A stretch of DNA of 64,000 nucleotides from Helopsaltes ochotensis (taxonomy: Eukaryota; Chordata; Aves; Passeriformes; Locustellidae). The DNA lies in the NCBI GenBank assembly GCA_013400155.1, contig VXBM01000567.1, forward strand, positions 188,565 to 252,564, in the 5' to 3' direction. Under the pieces are notes generated by a model. It was given only the letters and a program-made list of their open reading frames with translations. It ran no database searches and was not told the DNA's origin. The translations under genes and the position numbers were made by a program. Each line of letters begins with the position of its first letter. The first letter of the stretch is position 1. Positions 37,669-49,290 of this stretch are shown here, one piece after another.

Positions 37669-39300
37669 TAGTGCCATGTCTGCTAATATCAATCACTGCT
37701 TCTTGAAAAGAAAATTATTTCTCCATTCAGTTACAATATCTACCAGTCCTTTGCTTTATTTTGCGTTAGAATGGTCCGAAAAAGGGGCTGGCCTTTGCAG
37801 GTATTTGCAAAAACCAGGAATCAAGATACTCAAATCCAGACATTGCGCTGTGGGTCTTCTTCCCTGAGTGCTGGCTCACTCACTATCCTGTGCTGTATGG
37901 ATTGCTCTTGCCATCCGAACAAGGACACCCTTCTCAGGTGAAATGCACACACAGAAATGCATGAGAAGTTTAAGGGGAGCTGGCTTCCATCCCCAACATG
38001 CACTATATGAAACACTTATCTTGACTTTCTGCTTCCTTGAAAATGCCTTGCATGAATCCTTTTTTCCTGGTTGCTGTGCCATCCTAAACCCAAAGCATTT
38101 GCATTTTTTAAAGACATTGTTGTCAGGCAGGAGCATGCCCGGAGAACCATAGACCCCGCAGTAAGTGCACAGTTCTCTGGCCCTAACACACCCTGCCCAC
38201 CAAATGTACCTCTGCCTAAAAGGAACGCTTCGCTTTCCCTTCCCCATCATTAAATCCATTGCTCAAATCAATGCACATATATCAACTATATGCACAAATA
38301 ATAGAATAAAGTACATACTTTAAAAGCAAACCTAGTATCCAGGCTAAGAGAGCTGAAAAAGGCAGCATCCTCATTAGGCCTGGGGCAGGACGTGCAGTGT
38401 ACTGCCCTCAGAGGCAGAGAAAGGTGCATGCCACTTCTCTCATAACTTTTCTTTTCTGCACGTCTGCTAAGTGGTCTGAGGGAAGCAATGAGGAGATGTG
38501 TCTCACAAGACAGAAGCAATGAGCCTGATTAGGCTGGTGTACAGCCTGCCCCCATACTGGTGAATGGAGCTCTACTCTCTGCACTGCTAGGCAAGGGGAC
38601 AGACTTGTGGTATGGCACTGGCCCATGCTTTCCACCTGGTCTGCTTCCAGCCTCTCCTGGGTTCCGTCGTCTGAGGTGCCACAACCCTCATGAGCCCAGC
38701 ACCAGCTGCAGCCACTGGTTTGCACATGGCCACCCTGACACGGACCCAACCCCACAAACATGGGAAGCTCTGCAGCTCTTGCCCTCAGTGCCAGAGGACT
38801 GTCCCAGCATGTTTCATTTGCTGCTTGGGATTGCAGCTGCTTGGACCTACTTGTGGTTTTTGCCACCAACCTGATTAATGCCTGTCACATTTTAACAGGG
38901 ATATGCCAGCAACTTTCAGGGTTAGCTGTCAGTGGATATAGAAAGCAGTATGTCTGTTGGGTAACTGGGCAGGATAAGGCCAAAAACATGAAGTAAAGGG
39001 AAGAAGAGTTGTCTCCCTCCCACATTACACACATTACTTAGTCCCCTCCAGCAAAGAGGAAGAATTATTCCAGTTTCGCATTTCAGGTACATAGCTTCCC
39101 TAAGTGAATTATGGGATCAATTCAGCCATGTGTGACTTATATGAGGGCAAGTCTCCACCCTGTCCTTCAAAGGCAGGATAGTACATCAGCAAGATAGCTA
39201 AAACGCAAAAACTGACAACAGCAGCAACAGAAAAAATTTAGGAAAAGTAATGGCATTTATGGAAAATTGTGTAATATATGTCCTTCAATGAGAGATGTAT
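37669..39300. other. GC-richer non-coding block
   Basis: About 37.8-38.9 kb is visibly richer in G and C than the rest of the window. Open frames overlap on opposite strands (153 codons minus at 38408-38869; 104 codons plus at 38560-38874), a sign of composition and not coding. I recognise no domain in either. An unrecognised repeat or an exon of an untranslated RNA is possible, but nothing specific supports it. Confidence 0.4.
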
Positions 39301-39395
39301 TATCACAGAACCACAGGGTATTCTGGGTTGGAAAGGACACACAATGGTGGTCGACGTCCAGCTCTTGGCCCTGCAAACGCAGGAATCCATGTAAG
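39301..39395 (-). mobile_element. CR1 LINE 3' end, antisense
   Basis: The phrases tatcacagaaccacagggta, ttctgggttggaaaggacac and gtccagctcttggccctgca are the reverse complement of a CR1 3' end. The terminal octamer-like repeat lies at the left (39301-39318). Only about 95 bases are recognisable, so this is a short 5'-truncated copy. Confidence 0.85.
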
Positions 39396-42300
39396 TTGCA
39401 AGGTTGCCCACTTTCATGATGTCATTCTGCATCTTGTGATGTTTAGTGTTGCTTTCTTTCTAAAAGCTCAGAACTGATTAGTTGACTGTTTCAGCTTAGT
39501 TAAAAAAATAGGCAAGAACATAGTCCTGAATGCAAAGAGGAGTTTAAAATGTAACTCAAATTTCCCTTTATCAGACAAAATATGTCAAATCACAAAACAA
39601 AAACTTGTATTTTGTTCATAATTGGTTTTAGTACCTTGATTTGTAGGATGATTTATCATGTGGTAGATAGCAAACCTGGCACTTTCCAATGACCCACTCA
39701 CCCACTCTTGAGTGCCAAGTGCAGTCCAGGGAAGTATAGAGTCTGAGACAGGCTTCCTCAGGCTAACCTAAAATCTTTCCTAAAACCATTTCATATTCCT
39801 AGAAGTTTTCTTCTGAACTCTGACTCTAGTCCATACAAGAGTATTGTTCTTCAGAAGTGCAAAATTTCTGATTGACCTTATCCTGGGTTTGCCTTATTAG
39901 GAAGCAAAAGTATAAACATGTCTGTACACTGTAATAGAAGTGTTGTCTTTTAATAGGTGTAAAAAATATGCACATAGCTCAGATAGTACAGACAGAAATA
40001 GAGTCTTCAACATTCAATCAATAAATCTCAAAAATCTGACTTCAGACCAGGAATAGAAAGCTGCAGTTTAAAAGTTTGAAAACACCATAATTAGCCTTAT
40101 ACGACATCAATGTCCTAAGGGGGTTCTATAAACATAGAGCTTATGATAAAATATTAAGACAAAGGGAGGACATACCCATTTGCTTCCTTTCAAATGTATG
40201 TTACCTTCCTCCCTTTTACATTGCTGTATGTCTACTCAGTTCCCAGAAACCTACCTAAAAATACTCTTTAAAATTGCATCTATGTTAAAGTCACAGATAG
40301 CAAGTTATGGCTTGCTCCATCTGAGTTAAACCAGACGACTAATGACTCTTCAAAATTGAAGTTTTTAATGGAAATGCATTTCTGAAAAAATGTTGGCCCC
40401 TTGAACACTGGAAGCACCACAACTCTTGCAGTGTGGCCTAACTGAAAGCCTACTGAAGCCAGTGTAGAGGCATCCATCAACCTGAAGGGCCTTTGTACCA
40501 TACCTTTAGGGTTGTCTCTTTATATAGAGAGGGGAAGTAAAAATGTTTATAGCAAATCCCCCTAAAGCACAGAGAGAACTTGTTATGAATCAGCTATTCA
40601 TGATTTGCACGGCTCAATCAGTAGCATTTTTTTCTTTACGAATTTTCCCTTTGCAGGGGATGTGCATATTGCTTATGAGACATAAAAAAAATAACAGCTC
40701 TCTGCATCATCATTCCTTTTTTGTATTCATCTTACTTTACACATACTGCCACTCCGCAGGGCAAGCTTTCTGTGTAGGACATCCCCTCATTATGAGTGGA
40801 AATAAGTTATGCTGAAAATGGATTTTTAAGAATATCTGAATAATATACGGTCGTTCTCCACCAGTGAGCTTACAACAACAGGGCCTAATATTTGTTTCTC
40901 AATAGAAAGTAAAGTGTAGGATTACTCTAGAGATATATCTGAAGTAAAATATTGTGATTAGGTGTCCTCTGGCAGGTTAAACTGGAAAATGTTTGGCTAG
41001 CATCTGATGTTATCTTTTTTGCCTTTTTGACCAGAAATGACTACACACTTAAAGCTTATCTATGAAAACCTGACAACCAAAATTAGCAACCAAATGTCCA
41101 ACTACAGCATCAGTTGATAAAAAAGAGCAAAAAAAGGGAGAAAACTGGTCCAAAGTAACCCTGGGAGAAATGAAATTGCCCCATCTACCCATAAGCTCTG
41201 ACCACTGTGGCTTCAGTATATATTAATCAGATGAAACAAGTACACCAAGCAAATGAATTATTTTTTCTTTCTTAAAAGAATTAAATGGTCTTCATGTATG
41301 TCAGGACTTGTGGTAGCTAGCTAAACTAGATAAATTTCTCAGAAATTTACCTAGGCCCCACAACCTGGAGTCCATGGAAATTCCACCTCTGCAGCAACTG
41401 GTACTTTCAAGTTACACCTGCAGATGTTCTTAAACTTGATTTTTCTCACAGTATTCTATTACAGTATCTTTTTAAAAAAAAGAACCATATGAGAAGACAT
41501 AAAAAAAGAGGTATCTTTTCTTCTCCCATCTTTGTCCATTAAATGACTGATTCCAATTTAATGCATTGAAGTTGAAGGTCTTTGAAATTCAAAGATATGT
41601 TTCTCTTTCCATCCCTAATGGGATAATAGCACATACTAATGCACATGCATTTGTTCTTTTAGTCACAATTTCATAAGAATTGCAAGTTGCAAACATTATC
41701 GTTTTATGATTATTGTGCAATTAGACAAAAGAAGACACACATAGAGACAGGCAAATGGAGAGGACAGAAGATGATGATACCCAATAATATAAGATTATTT
41801 TTCTCTAGACTACACAAAATTCCATTTATAGTCTGCATATTTCTCAAATTCACCCTTTCACGAACTCCAAAAAACAAATATTATATATGGCATTACTTGC
41901 TTTTTTGCCTTTTCCTTAAACCCTTCACCTCATACAGAGGAAAAAAAGCATGATGTCCTAGTACAGCCATGTAAAAGGTACAGTAACTTATTTTAAAAAG
42001 GAAGCACTTAAATGCTAGCAAGCACCAGTGATCTGCTTCGAAGCTGTCATGAAAGGACACTTTAGACATTAGAGTGCATTATTGGGTAGTAATAGTAAAT
42101 GGCTTTAGAAAATCTCACTGGTCATTATTGTCATTTCATAATTCTCTTTCCTGTTTGCAAAATGGATAAATGAGCATTTTCAGGCTCTCAGAACAAACAG
42201 TATAAATCAAAATTGATAAAATAAGTTGAAATAGTTTCCACTCTAAAGCGGCTTTGGTTTGATCTACTACAACACTCCAACTATATGTAAGCACAGGATA

Positions 42301-42842
42301 TCTTGTATGTTATTGAATTTAGCTTTCTGCAAATTAAAACTGGAATTATCTTTTTTATGTTTCAGGCTCATTGCATTGTATGAAGCTCCGGATTTTGACT
42401 CATAGATAGTTGTACTGTGTTGGAATTTGTCACAGCCCATCGTGTTTCATCTCCGTCTCTAACTATGCATTCATGACCTGTACAGATTTCAAAGGATACT
42501 CATATGTACCACTTTTCTTATGACTGAAGCACAACCCCTGTGATGCTTAAAAATACATTTAATAGAATACCTTTCCTTTGCACTGAGTTTAGCCCCTGGA
42601 GTGCAGTTTGGGAACAGGATTTCATATACATGCAATGATTTATCCAAATGGCAGCCTATGCACCTATCTCTCAATCATATATGCCTGTCCTTAAATATAA
42701 TATAACGCAAAAGCACATAAATCTAAGTACACTACAACACTTGTTTATGAGCAAACGTGCTTCAGGGTGCCAACAAGGTTTACCCTTAGAAAGGAGGAAA
42801 AACCATGGAGATGGGAATCTGCTGTGACTATCATCCGTGAGT
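39396..42842. other. Unique non-coding sequence
   Basis: No gene recognised. Around 40440-40500 the text (tactgaagccagtgtagagg) is reminiscent of ancient amniote repeats but too diverged to assign. The rest is AT-rich unique DNA. Confidence 0.45.
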
Positions 42843-42864
42843 AAAATTAGAAAAAGATTAGTGA
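42843..42864 (+). repeat. 22-bp dispersed direct repeat, copy 1
   Basis: The 22 bases starting aaaattagaaaaagatta are identical to 43240-43261, about 400 bases downstream in the same orientation. Flanks are not clearly similar. On the minus strand both copies read as a pyrimidine-rich tract (tctttttctaatttt). Confidence 0.75.
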
Positions 42865-43239
42865 AACACTTCCTGGTTTGGTAGGCAACAAAACAGCCCC
42901 ATGTTTGCTCAGCAGGAATGAGGTGTGCTGTGGATGGGAAATGCAGGAGACTGGCATGTCCTTCATTTTCCTTCACACCTCTAGTAGTGCTCAAAAAAAA
43001 AACTTTATTAGAGAAACTAAGACAGATTCCACTTAAACAGTGAAATCCTCTCCCCAAGGTACTCAAGGGCAAGGTCTGTCTTTAAATCACCAAAGCCATA
43101 TTCAAGATACTAGTATTAGTCACAACACATAGAAAAAATGCTTCTAGGATTTAATTTCAAAGCATTTTCCTGCTCAAAAGAAACGCACCCCAAACCCCCA
43201 GAATGCATGAAGAAACTCCCCCAAACCTCAGTAAGAAGG

Positions 43240-43261
43240 AAAATTAGAAAAAGATTAGTGA
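43240..43261 (+). repeat. 22-bp dispersed direct repeat, copy 2
   Basis: Exact second copy of the motif at 42843-42864. Confidence 0.75.
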
Positions 43262-46200
43262 GACGTTGCTCTTTCTGCCCAGTGTCAGAGACTGGAGCTC
43301 CCGAGAGCTCGCTGCACTCAGTGATGGGCAGAGTGGGACGCTGCCACTGCTGCAAACATGAACAGCTTCTCTCAGAAGGAAGCACAGCTGATTAATCAAC
43401 TTGATATTACCCGAACTGATTAAACAATGAGACATCCTGGGGTTTTGCTGTCTGTCCTGATGAGTGCTCATCATAACTATTAGTACAAAACCCCAGCATG
43501 TCTCCCTTGGGAGTAAACTACCTTCTAATGTTTTTCCTCTAAAGATTAATTCCATTGTTATGGAACCTGTGCGTAAAGGAATTATAAACTAATCATTAGT
43601 CATTTTCAAACAATTTGACCTTTCCAGCTTTGACTGGTGGAGTGTTTTTGGAAGAGGTCTTGTTCAGTTTGCCTTATTCACATAAGCTGGTTTACTTAGA
43701 CAAACAGAAAAGGGACTGATACCTTTGCAGTATTGTGTTCATTTCAAAAGCAGAAAAAGTGGATGTTTTTTAATGAACTTCATTTTTGTTTTATGGGAGT
43801 AATGTTTAAAGGATTAACAGCTGTGGAAACCATGAAAACCTTTACTTTGTTCCACAAAATCACCCAAAACTCTGCCTAACCTTCAATACAATAAGCTCTC
43901 TCTCTGAAAGGTCCCATTAAATGTTAGTGTTACCTGCAAAAGGAAACAGGTTTTTTAACATGCACTCAGATGTTAAACACTGCATTTGTCTCATGCCAAC
44001 AAATCATTTCTGAAGCTGGATAAAAATCAAGTCATTCTTGAAAGGCATGTTCTTTGCTAATTTAGAAAGGGTTTCCCTTGCCTATCAATCTATGTTTTAA
44101 CACGATTACTGGTCTGTTTATATAGCAATTATTCAGGTGCAGAGAGCAAGCATGAATAAATCACCCTAGAATTCCTCTTTTAGGAGGAGGCCCCCGCTTT
44201 CTACATTCCAGTATACCCTCATAGGTGTTACCAAATATCAACATTTCACCTTGCAGCAAGACCATCCACAAGTTCCCTAAATCCCTGCTTTGTAAGAAAG
44301 GTTCAATCTGACGGAGACCAAGGGCAGGAAAAGGCAATTACTTCTAACTACTATTTCTAATTCAGATGTCTAGTTTTGAAAGTGGGAAATATTTTTTTTC
44401 TATTAAATCTATTAAAGTAGTCATATGCATGAATTTGACTGGATTCATCAATGAGTGTTCTACCATGCATATCCTCTGGATATATTCTAGGTTTCTTCTT
44501 TTCTCCAAGTTTTTCTGATATGTATGCAGGTCAGAGCAAACAGATCCATGAAAAGTCCAAGCCCTTGAGCACAAAGGACACAAAGAGCAGCTGTCCAGCT
44601 TCAACCCTGCAGGCATAATAGCAGTAGACTTGTGATTCTCAGTGCTGCAGTTCCCCACAGGGACATACATCCCCGCACAAAAGCTTGCAAGGCGCTTTTT
44701 TTTTCCCCTGGGGATTTTTTTTAGTTTTTTTCCCTCTGTTTTAAAGGTGTGCACTAGCTTAGAGAAATGACATAATAGGGCCCACTCACATTCATTGCTC
44801 ACAAACTACCAGATACTCAGATAACAAATAAACCCAGAGGCAAGTGCTAAAATTTGTTTAGGTTCTGAATTCTGCTGTTATCTTGTTGGGTTATTTATAG
44901 CCTTAAATATTCTTAAATCTTTGGAAGTATCCATTTGTTTACTTTCCTGGTAAGCACCTAAAATGAACTCATGTTTCTATAGCCTATCTAAAATGGGTAC
45001 CTGCTCAGCACACTGATATTTGTAATCACTGTTGTTCAGATGCTTACACTCTTCCTCATTTTACATAATTGTGTCTAATCACCTACACATATTTAGGGTG
45101 GTGAATGTCATATAATCAAAATGTTTGACAAAATACATTCTCCCCCCCCCCTCAAATACTCCCTTAAACCTGAAAATATATCCATGGTGGCTAACAATTC
45201 AATTTAGGCAGGGGTTTAGACATCAACACCTTTTTTTTTCCTTTGTTTCACAGCTAAATTTTAATCTTTTAGAAAAGCATATGGTAAAAACTTGACATCT
45301 TAATTTTGATTAGAGCCAATAGAAATGTTGCTCAAATGGGGAACACAACCTGTGCTTTTCAAATGGTGCTGATGAAGCCCAATGGTCTACATTGTATTTC
45401 CGAAGTGCATTTGGAAGCTATGTAAGAAAAGCTGGACTATTTCTGTAGACATTAACTGTACATGAGTCCATAGAAGTGTTTCAACATCCTCAGTTTAAGA
45501 AAGGCTGACAACCTTATGACTATAGAACTACATTTACAGTTTGCGGACAAAACACATAAACCAAAGTGATCCAAATTAAGATATCTTTACTGCTTCCTCA
45601 AAATAAAATAAATTTATAGAGGTTTTTCTCCATTAAAAAAAAAGGTTTTAGAAGTGTAATATTTATTTCAAACCTCCATTCCATGAAACAATTTCCTTTG
45701 ATTGTACTGCTGGCAATTCAAAATACAATTTATGATTAATCTTTTAACATACAATTTTATAAGTTTTCTTTCAATTGCAAATTTTTAAAGCTGTGAATAG
45801 GACCTGTAAAAAATAAGCTACTACACAAATTTCTCTAAAAGCCAGCAATTTCAGCTACCTATACAGTAGGTAACTCACACTCAGCTTAAAAAAATGAACT
45901 TCATAGTCCACCCATGTCCCCTGCCTGTCCCGCAAACAGTGAGATTTCATTATTTGTTTGTTGTGTAAGCAATAAAATCTATTAGCAGACAAGGTATTGC
46001 AATTGCCAGAACATCAGTATGACTAGTTGAACTTTAGATGCTGGTTGACTTGGGATGTCAAAGCTCCCAGGGTTGTTGGGAGCCTGGCATTAAAAGAACA
46101 GATACAATCCTAAGCCTAAGTGTTAACAACGACTGTTGGCATCCCAGAGGAGATTAGGTTGCTGATCTTGTAAGGATCAGCTACTTACTTAGTGATGTTT

Positions 46201-46627
46201 ACACTGACATTGATGTAGTGACATCCTGATCTAATTACATGTCAATAAACCACAGTCCTGAAGCCCTGAGAAGATCAGAAGAGGATTACAAGAACTGTGC
46301 TGCCAATCTTTAAAGCCTAAGGAAGCAACCCTGTGATTTAATTACCACAAATTCAGTAACTGTAAAATTATTGTTTTAAATTGGACAATTCTTTTCATAA
46401 TTAGATGGCATCCCTCCCTATAACTATCGCCTCTAAATTTTCCAAAATTCTGCACCCAATTCACTGCCTAAGCAAACGCTCCAGAAACTTGTTTTGCTGT
46501 CTCCATTTCATTTGTGTCTAAGATTCTAATTCTTAAAGGATTTGTTTTAAATGTGCATCATTATTTTCATGTTTGCTGTCATAGTACCAGAGAGTAACTT
46601 CAGGACTATGTTGACACTGGTGTGATA
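43262..46627. other. Unique AT-rich non-coding sequence
   Basis: No gene recognised. It includes a C10 run at 45142-45151. The 146-codon minus-strand open frame (44362-44802) is the longest outside repeats and GC-rich DNA, but has no recognised domain and is of a length expected about once by chance in such a window. Confidence 0.45.
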
Positions 46628-47692
46628 TGTTAACCCTGGCTGGATTCCAGGTACCCACCAAACCTTCTCTGTCACCCCACTCCGCAACTGGACAGAGGAG
46701 AAAAAATACAATGAAAGGTTTATGAGTTAAGGACAGGGAGAAATCACTCATTGACTGCTGTCATTGACAAAACAGACTCACCTTGGGGAAATGAATGCAT
46801 TTATTGCTAGTCAAAATCAAAGCAGGATAATAATAAGAAAACCCTGAAAAATACTTTCTCCAACCCCTCCATTCTTCCGGACTCTACCTCCTCCCCCTCG
46901 CAAAAATGCAGGAAGATGGGGAATGGGGTCTACAGTCAGTTCATCACAATTTGTTCCTGCCTCTGCTCAGGGACAAGAGTTGTTCCCCTGCTCCAGTGTG
47001 GGGTCCATTCCAAGGGAAACAGCTCTCCATGAACTTCTCCAACATGAGTCCGTCCCGTGGGGTACAAACTGCACTGATGTGGGTTCCTTTCCACAGGAAA
47101 AGCCTGCTCCAGCATGGGTTCCCCACAGGGTCACAAATCCCACCAGGAAACCTGCCCCAGCACGGGCTCCTCTCTCCATAGGGCCACAGGTCTCTGCCAG
47201 GAGCTTCCCATTGGGTCACAGCCTCCTTTAGGACATGCATCTCCTCTGAAATGGGTCTCCTCTGTGGGCTGCAGGTGGATCTCCTCATTCCCATGGTCCT
47301 CCATGGGCTGCAGGGGCAGAGCTGTCTCACCATGGTCTGCACTGTGGACTGCAGGTGTATCTCAGCTCTAGTACCTGGAGCACCTCCTGCCCTTCCTTCT
47401 CCAGTGACCTTGGTGTCTGCAGGGCTGCTCCTCTCACATATTCTCACTCTGCTCTTCTCTGAGCACAATTACTACTATGCAATAATGGGTTTTTTTCCTT
47501 CCTAAATATGTCATCCCAGAGGCTCCACTATTGTGTCTCATTGGCTTGGTCTTGGCCAGCATCAAATCCACCTTGGAGCTGGCTGACATTGGCTCTGTTG
47601 GACATGGGGAAAGCTTCTGACAACTTCGCACAGAAGTCATCCTGTAGCACATTCCCTCTCCTCCCCCCACCAAACCTGTCTATGCAAACCCA
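46628..47692 (-). mobile_element. Solo-LTR-like avian retroviral repeat, antisense
   Basis: About 1.06 kb that I recognise as a dispersed avian endogenous-retrovirus LTR in reverse orientation. On the plus strand it begins tgttaaccctggctggattc, passes the AATAAA signal of the minus strand (near 46797-46805), a GC-rich repetitive middle, the phrase gacattggctctgttggaca, and ends near tatgcaaaccca. TG...CA termini fit an LTR, but a target duplication is not clear. The middle holds degenerate units beginning tgctccagcatggg (46989, 47036, 47105, 47153), an internal minisatellite. The 174-codon minus frame at 46944-47468 is this repeat array and not a gene. I recall the family from bird genomes but do not assign a Repbase name. 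Confidence 0.78.
46989..47200 (-). repeat. Internal minisatellite of the LTR
   Basis: Degenerate units start at 46989, 47036, 47105 and 47153, with spacings of about 47, 69 and 48 bases. Each carries a ctccag/catggg-like head and an initial tgc or t. Read on the minus strand this gives periodic Gly/Pro/Cys/Trp-rich peptide. Units differ at many sites, so the array is old. Confidence 0.65.
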
Positions 47693-47710
47693 ATACAATC
47701 AGGAGGAGGA

Positions 47711-47756
47711 ATTGTTTATCTCCTTAGGAGGTATCAGGAGATTGTTTATCTCCTTA
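47711..47756 (+). repeat. Tandem duplication, 30-bp period
   Basis: attgtttatctcctta occurs at 47711-47726 and 47741-47756, a 30-bp period with the intervening half also partly similar (ggaggtatcaggag). It lies about 20 bases beyond the LTR edge. Confidence 0.8.
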
Positions 47757-49154
47757 ATGCCAACAGCACATAGGGTGACCTATCCAATGCTGCAGTCTTA
47801 GGGATGGTTGTTTTAGCTAAGGGAAAGGTGGAGTTAGCATGGTCAAGGTGGAAAAATGTAATTTTACCTAAACAGCCAGGAAACTTCTTGACAGCTTTGC
47901 TGTAAATGTGAGAAAAGTTCAGATCAGTAGAACAAGCACAAATTCCTCTATGCACCACACTATAGGTGAGGCTAGTACCCACTTTTAAGCCCTTTCAACA
48001 AAGAAAAATACAACTTAAGCAGTCTGGAACTACTTTTTTTTCAGCTACTTATTATTGTGCTTGCTTTATTGAGCAAGATTCGACAAAGGGAGATGGATGT
48101 AGTTCTCCTTATCTTTGGATTTTAAGTAACTGGAATTGCCAGTGTTATTGAGTCATAGATCAACTCCCTACCCTTTCTAAAATCTCAGAAGGAACTAATT
48201 CTGAGCATTGTGGCTTCGTCATTCAGGTGGGACTTTGGTCATGGTACTACTCAAAAAGGCAAACTTCTAATGTATTACTGAAGTACAAGTAGGATCCTGT
48301 AGCACAAAATCCTCTTCCAGGACAGAATACTCCCAAATGTTTAGCACAACAAACTTGATATTTTACCTGCTTCATTTCTTAAGCCCTGGCAGCATGGAAG
48401 GGGTCACTGGAATTAGGGGAAAGAAATCCATCTGGTTTTGCACAATTAATCTTCCTAGAGTTTTAGAATATAATTTTTGTTTAAAAAGGAACACACTTTA
48501 TTCTGTTTGCCGTTCTGCCTGGGGAGTTGAACCAGATGATTTCCAGCTCTGCTCCTCCAGACTTGCCTACTACTTTCTCTAGTCTCTACTTTCATAATTT
48601 TATTCACTCTTCAAGTAAACTACTGGGTAGTGATATATGAAGCTTTCATTATGATATCTAAATGTGCACAACTATTTGATATTACTGGAAAGGACACAAT
48701 CTTGAAGAGCAGTTGAGTAACTTACAAGTCTAAGCCCCACTTTTATAAATGACTCATGCTCATTGAAAGTCAATGTTGTAGTGCCTTTCTGTAGGAGATG
48801 ACAGTTTTTATATATTTCCTCTGATGCAATAAATTGAAAACAAAAGAGTGGTTTTTTTAGTGGTAAACTTTTGAATGAGGAAAGCACTTGGGGGGATATG
48901 GGTGACATTGAAAACTGACTCTCAGACTGTTTCAGTGATTTTGCAGATACATTTTTTTACAGAAGCAGATTCTAGTGTAACCTTGATTTTATATAAATTG
49001 TGTTACAGATAAAACCATAAAGGAGCAGTTTCAACTCTGACAAATTTTTACTAGCCTCATTCAAAGCACACCAAGGATAAACATGCACCAAGTTATTTCA
49101 GCGTATGTGAAATAACTACTTTCCATGAAAAATTCCATTCCACATGCCTACAGT
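47757..49154. other. Unique non-coding sequence
   Basis: No gene recognised. Near 48520-48550 the phrase ggggagttgaaccagatgat, followed by ttccag, faintly resembles a decayed sense CR1 3' end, but the terminal block is missing. Confidence 0.4.
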
Positions 49155-49290
49155 ATGCTCTGTAATAGTAGCAATAACATGAAGCACTTAATGCTTTCAT
49201 CTTCAAAGCACTCTGCAAACATTAATTAATAGGAGACAGCTGATGAAGAAACAGAAATTTCTTGGAGTAGGTAACTTTTGTTATATACCA
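49155..49290 (+). mobile_element. Ancient amniote repeat remnant (L2/L3/MIR-like)
   Basis: The string gcaataacatgaagcactta, then tgctttcatcttcaaagc, actctgcaaacattaattaa and ctgatgaagaaacagaaatt, follows the familiar 3' portion of very old dispersed repeats ('agcacttt...cttcaaagcac...aaacattaa...gaagaaactga'). These are shared among amniotes and found in CR1-L3/L2/MIR-type elements. Highly diverged; exact family not assignable by eye. Confidence 0.4.

Noticed and set aside
38408..38874. Overlapping 153-codon (minus) and 104-codon (plus) open frames
   Set aside because: Simultaneous opening on both strands in the GC-richer block points to few stop codons from composition; no domain recognised.
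44362..44802. 146-codon minus-strand open frame with several Cys residues
   Set aside because: The SLCPLC-type spacing does not form a complete zinc-finger pattern, there is no exon support, and about one open frame of this length is expected by chance at this base composition.
46944..47468. 174-codon minus-strand open frame, the longest in the window
   Set aside because: It lies wholly within the antisense LTR and reads through its minisatellite; plus-strand frames overlap it. GC-rich repeat composition explains it.
48520..48560. Faint CR1 3'-end resemblance (gagttgaaccagatgatttc)
   Set aside because: The diagnostic cccttccaac block and octamer tail are not present.
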